A stretch of DNA of 8,116 nt from Lachnospiraceae bacterium UBA3332. Its GTDB lineage: Bacteria; Bacillota; Clostridia; Lachnospirales; Lachnospiraceae. The DNA is taken from assembly GCA_002361095.1 (NCBI GenBank), contig DERU01000013.1:1-8116 (forward strand), in the 5' to 3' direction. Below, in pieces: positions 6,230 through 8,116 of this stretch. How positions within the stretch are numbered: position 1 is the stretch's first letter; every line of letters starts with the position of its first letter. The notes beneath the pieces are model-generated. The model was not told the origin of the DNA and did not search any database. It worked only from the letters and a program-made list of their open reading frames with translations. The translations under genes and the position numbers were made by a program.

Positions 6230-7080
6230 TGCTGCGAAAGAAGAAAAATGCCAGGTATTATGTGAGACGGACGTTTTTTTATGCGTTTATCCTGCTGCTT
6301 GTGACGGTCTGCGTCATTCCTCTTTACTGGATGGTGCGTTCCTCTTTCATGATCAATACCGAGATTTACAGCATGCGGCCGTTTGTGGTCTGGCCGAAGG
6401 AAATGCAGTGGGAAAATTACGCGAAAGCGTGGAAAAGCGCGAATTTTCCCAGATATACGGTTAACACGATGATCGTTGTGGTCTGCTGTATGGTGGGAAC
6501 CTGTCTGACATCCGCCATGGCGGCATATGCCTTTTCGCGCCTGAACTGGAAAGGAAAGAAGCAGTGCTTCGCACTGGTGTTGTCCACTATGATGCTTCCG
6601 GGATCCGTGACGCTGATTCCCCAATTTTTGATCTGGAGGAATTTTCACCTGGTGGATACCCTGTGGCCGTTGATCCTTCCTGCCTTTCTGGGCGGGGGAG
6701 CCTTTAATATTTTCCTTTTGCGGCAGTTTTTTCTGGGAATTCCAAGGGAACTGGATGATGCGGCGCGAATAGATGGGGCAGGGGCGCTTCAGATCTTTTT
6801 CAGGATTATGATCCCGCTGTCCAAATCCGCAATGGTGGTGGTGGCGCTGTTCACTTTTTTAAACTGCTGGAATGATTTCTTCGGGCCTATCATTTATCTG
6901 AATTCCAAGGAGCGTTTTACCATTGCGATCGGGCTTTTGCAGTTTAGGGGAGATTATGAAACGAAATGGAACCTGCTCATGGCTGCATCCACGCTGTCGG
7001 TGATGCCCTGTATTTTGGTGTACCTGTTCGGGCAGAAATGTCTGGTGGAAGGCATAACCCTGACGGGTATGAAAGCGTAG
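6229..7080 (+). CDS. ABC sugar transporter permease, MalG/UgpE-like (CUT1)
   Basis: Second channel subunit, 283 residues. Membrane segments fall at about 14-37, 78-101, 112-137, 142-166, 197-220 and 248-271. The EAA loop is at about 174-196 (ELDDAARIDGAGALQIFFRI and on to MIP). It is followed by LNCWNDFFGPIIYL (211-224), a MalG hallmark. The C-terminus EGITLTGMKA is the usual ending of this subfamily. The start ATG at 6229 shares its A with the TGA stop of the first permease (TGATG), and a G-rich Shine-Dalgarno-like run lies at 6213-6220. An adjacent GTG at 6226 would add a single residue and is less likely. With the other permease and the lipoprotein it makes a complete CUT1 importer except for the ATPase, which is not encoded in this window. 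Many Firmicutes use a shared MsmK/MsiK-type ATPase for this job. Confidence 0.95.
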   Translation: MLRKKKNARYYVRRTFFYAFILLLVTVCVIPLYWMVRSSFMINTEIYSMRPFVVWPKEMQWENYAKAWKSANFPRYTVNTMIVVVCCMVGTCLTSAMAAYAFSRLNWKGKKQCFALVLSTMMLPGSVTLIPQFLIWRNFHLVDTLWPLILPAFLGGGAFNIFLLRQFFLGIPRELDDAARIDGAGALQIFFRIMIPLSKSAMVVVALFTFLNCWNDFFGPIIYLNSKERFTIAIGLLQFRGDYETKWNLLMAASTLSVMPCILVYLFGQKCLVEGITLTGMKA

Positions 7081-7100
7081 CGTTTTTGCGGGGATGCGTG

Positions 7101-7106
7101 TATAAT
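7101..7106 (+). promoter_or_regulatory. Isolated consensus -10 (TATAAT) before the hydrolase gene
   Basis: A perfect TATAAT lies 57 nt upstream of the next start codon, but nothing resembling TTGACA is present 16-18 bp upstream, and the TG is one base out of place for an extended -10. It could be a weak or activator-dependent promoter giving the hydrolase gene its own transcript. Initiation would fall next to the hairpin at 7112. Confidence 0.3.
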
Positions 7107-7111
7107 GAAAG

Positions 7112-7135
7112 AAGTCCTGCATCGCAGGATTTTAT
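7112..7135 (+). terminator. Short terminator-like hairpin after the permease genes
   Basis: TCCTGC (7115-7120) pairs with GCAGGA (7124-7129) around a 3-nt loop. Three more weak pairs extend the base (AAG at 7112-7114 with TTT at 7130-7132), and TTTTAT follows directly. It lies 31 nt past the second permease stop. The T-tract is short, so it may end only part of the transcripts and let the rest read into the hydrolase gene. Confidence 0.45.
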
Positions 7136-7163
7136 GCCTGTGGCGGCGGAAGGGGAATCGGAC

Positions 7164-8116
7164 ATGAAAACTGAGTATATAGACAAAATTTATGCGGGTT
7201 GGCTGGCAAAGATTATCGGTATCCGGTTGGGAGCCCCGGTGGAGGGCTGGACCTGTGAACAAATCCGGGAAAAATATGGGGAGATTACCGGCTATCCGGT
7301 GGACTACCGGAATTTTGCGGCGGATGACGACAGCAACGGCCCCTTCTTTTTTGTCCGGGCGCTGCGGGAAGGAAAGCATTTTCCGGACATGCGTCCGCAG
7401 GATGTGGGGGAGGCCCTCTTAAATTATGCCGGTTACCAACACGGCTTTTTCTGGTTCGGAGGGTATGGAGTCTCCACGGAACATACGGCTTTTGAAAATC
7501 TGTGGAACGGCATACCGGCGCCCCGCAGCGGTTCGGCAAAGCAAAACGGGCTGGCGGTGGCGGAGCAGATCGGCGGACAGATTTTTATCGACTGCTGGGG
7601 ACTGGTGAGTCCCGGAAGGGAGGAGCAGGCGGCGCGGTTTGCCAAGGCTGCCGCTTCCGTCACCCATGACGGTAACGGCATATGGGGCGGTGTTTTTGTG
7701 GCGGTCTGTATCAGCCATGCCTTTGTGGAACAGGATATCCGCACAATCATTCATAAGGGTCTTTCGTTTCTGCCAAAGGATTGTGAATATGCGGCGGTGG
7801 TGCGTGCGGTTATGGATTTTTACGACAGACATCCCAAAGATTGGAGGGCATGCTTTTCTTATATTCATGATCACTGGGGGTATGACAGATATCCGGGCAA
7901 CTGTCATATCATCCCGAATGCGGCGGTGATGATTCTTTCGCTTTTGTACGGAGAAGGCGATTTTGACCGGACGCTCTGCATTTGCTGCATGTGCGGATGG
8001 GATACGGACTGCAATGTGGGCAATGTTGCCACCATCATGGGCGTGCGGGGAGGAATCCCGGCTATTGATTATGAAAAGTGGCGGGCTCCCATTCAGGATT
8101 TTGTGGTGTTTTCCAG
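7164..8116 (+). CDS. ADP-ribosylglycohydrolase family protein (partial, 3' end outside window)
   Basis: The frame stays open from ATG 7164 to the end of the window (317 complete codons), so the C-terminus is missing. AAGGGGA at 7150-7156 lies 7 nt upstream of the start. The protein shows the DraG/ARH superfamily layout: an N-terminal GWLAKIIGIRLGAPVEGW (12-29), a metal-site motif ADDDSNG (53-59), a central VTHDGNGIWGGVF (166-178) and a second metal-site motif GWDTDCNVGN (278-287). Family members hold Mg ions between such acidic motifs and cleave ADP-ribose bonds on proteins or small molecules. Here the classical TDDT reads DDDS, and the classical DTDT reads DTDC, as in a COG1397 branch whose substrates are mostly unknown. 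There is no signal peptide, so it is cytoplasmic. Its place after a sugar importer suggests action on the imported compound rather than on a modified protein, but this is inference. Confidence 0.88.
   Translation, partial: MKTEYIDKIYAGWLAKIIGIRLGAPVEGWTCEQIREKYGEITGYPVDYRNFAADDDSNGPFFFVRALREGKHFPDMRPQDVGEALLNYAGYQHGFFWFGGYGVSTEHTAFENLWNGIPAPRSGSAKQNGLAVAEQIGGQIFIDCWGLVSPGREEQAARFAKAAASVTHDGNGIWGGVFVAVCISHAFVEQDIRTIIHKGLSFLPKDCEYAAVVRAVMDFYDRHPKDWRACFSYIHDHWGYDRYPGNCHIIPNAAVMILSLLYGEGDFDRTLCICCMCGWDTDCNVGNVATIMGVRGGIPAIDYEKWRAPIQDFVVFS

Noticed and set aside
7063..7083. A TGAAAGCG stretch resembling a catabolite-responsive element at the end of the second permease gene
   Set aside because: Only the first half fits the cre consensus; the second half lacks the required matching bases.
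1..8116. CRISPR array, tRNA, rRNA, insertion sequence or phage genes
   Set aside because: No regularly spaced repeats, no tRNA-like folds, no transposase or integrase motifs, and no terminal inverted repeats were seen.

Overview
The window reads as a chromosomal carbohydrate-uptake locus from a Gram-positive gut-type Clostridium, most likely a Lachnospiraceae-like organism. That placement is an inference from four things: strong AGGAG-type ribosome binding sites, a lipoprotein solute-binding protein, roughly balanced GC, and a YesN/YesM-type two-component pair beside a CUT1-type sugar ABC transporter. No gene here fixes the species. All genes are on the + strand.

Layout: positions 1-202 hold the end of an upstream region, a pair of AATCC...GGAAT direct repeats and a plausible promoter. 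Next come a response regulator with a C-terminal AraC-type DNA-binding domain (203-1819) and, overlapping it by 10 nt, a YesM-type sensor histidine kinase (1810-3654). A 106-nt gap (3655-3760) carries a TG-extended -10 element without a -35 box, and more AATCC/GGAAT-like elements. It leads into a lipoprotein sugar-binding protein (3761-5188). A 132-nt gap holds a 15-nt direct repeat at 22-bp pitch and a 12-bp perfect stem-loop. Two permease subunits follow, MalF-like (5321-6229) and MalG-like (6229-7080), coupled by a TGATG stop/start overlap. After a short terminator-like hairpin, a gene for an ADP-ribosylglycohydrolase (DraG/ARH) superfamily protein starts at 7164 and runs off the window.

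Working model (inference): the kinase senses an extracellular sugar-like ligand, either directly or through the binding protein. The regulator then activates the transporter promoter, and perhaps its own, through the repeated elements. The binding protein and the two permeases import the ligand, using an ATPase encoded elsewhere. The ARH-family enzyme may cleave an ADP-ribosyl-like or other glycosidic bond of the imported compound. The substrate cannot be read from the sequence. The families are all known. The parts most worth a second look are the candidate regulator-binding elements, the RNA structure between the binding protein and the permeases, and the pairing of a CUT1 importer with an ARH-type hydrolase that has altered metal-site motifs.
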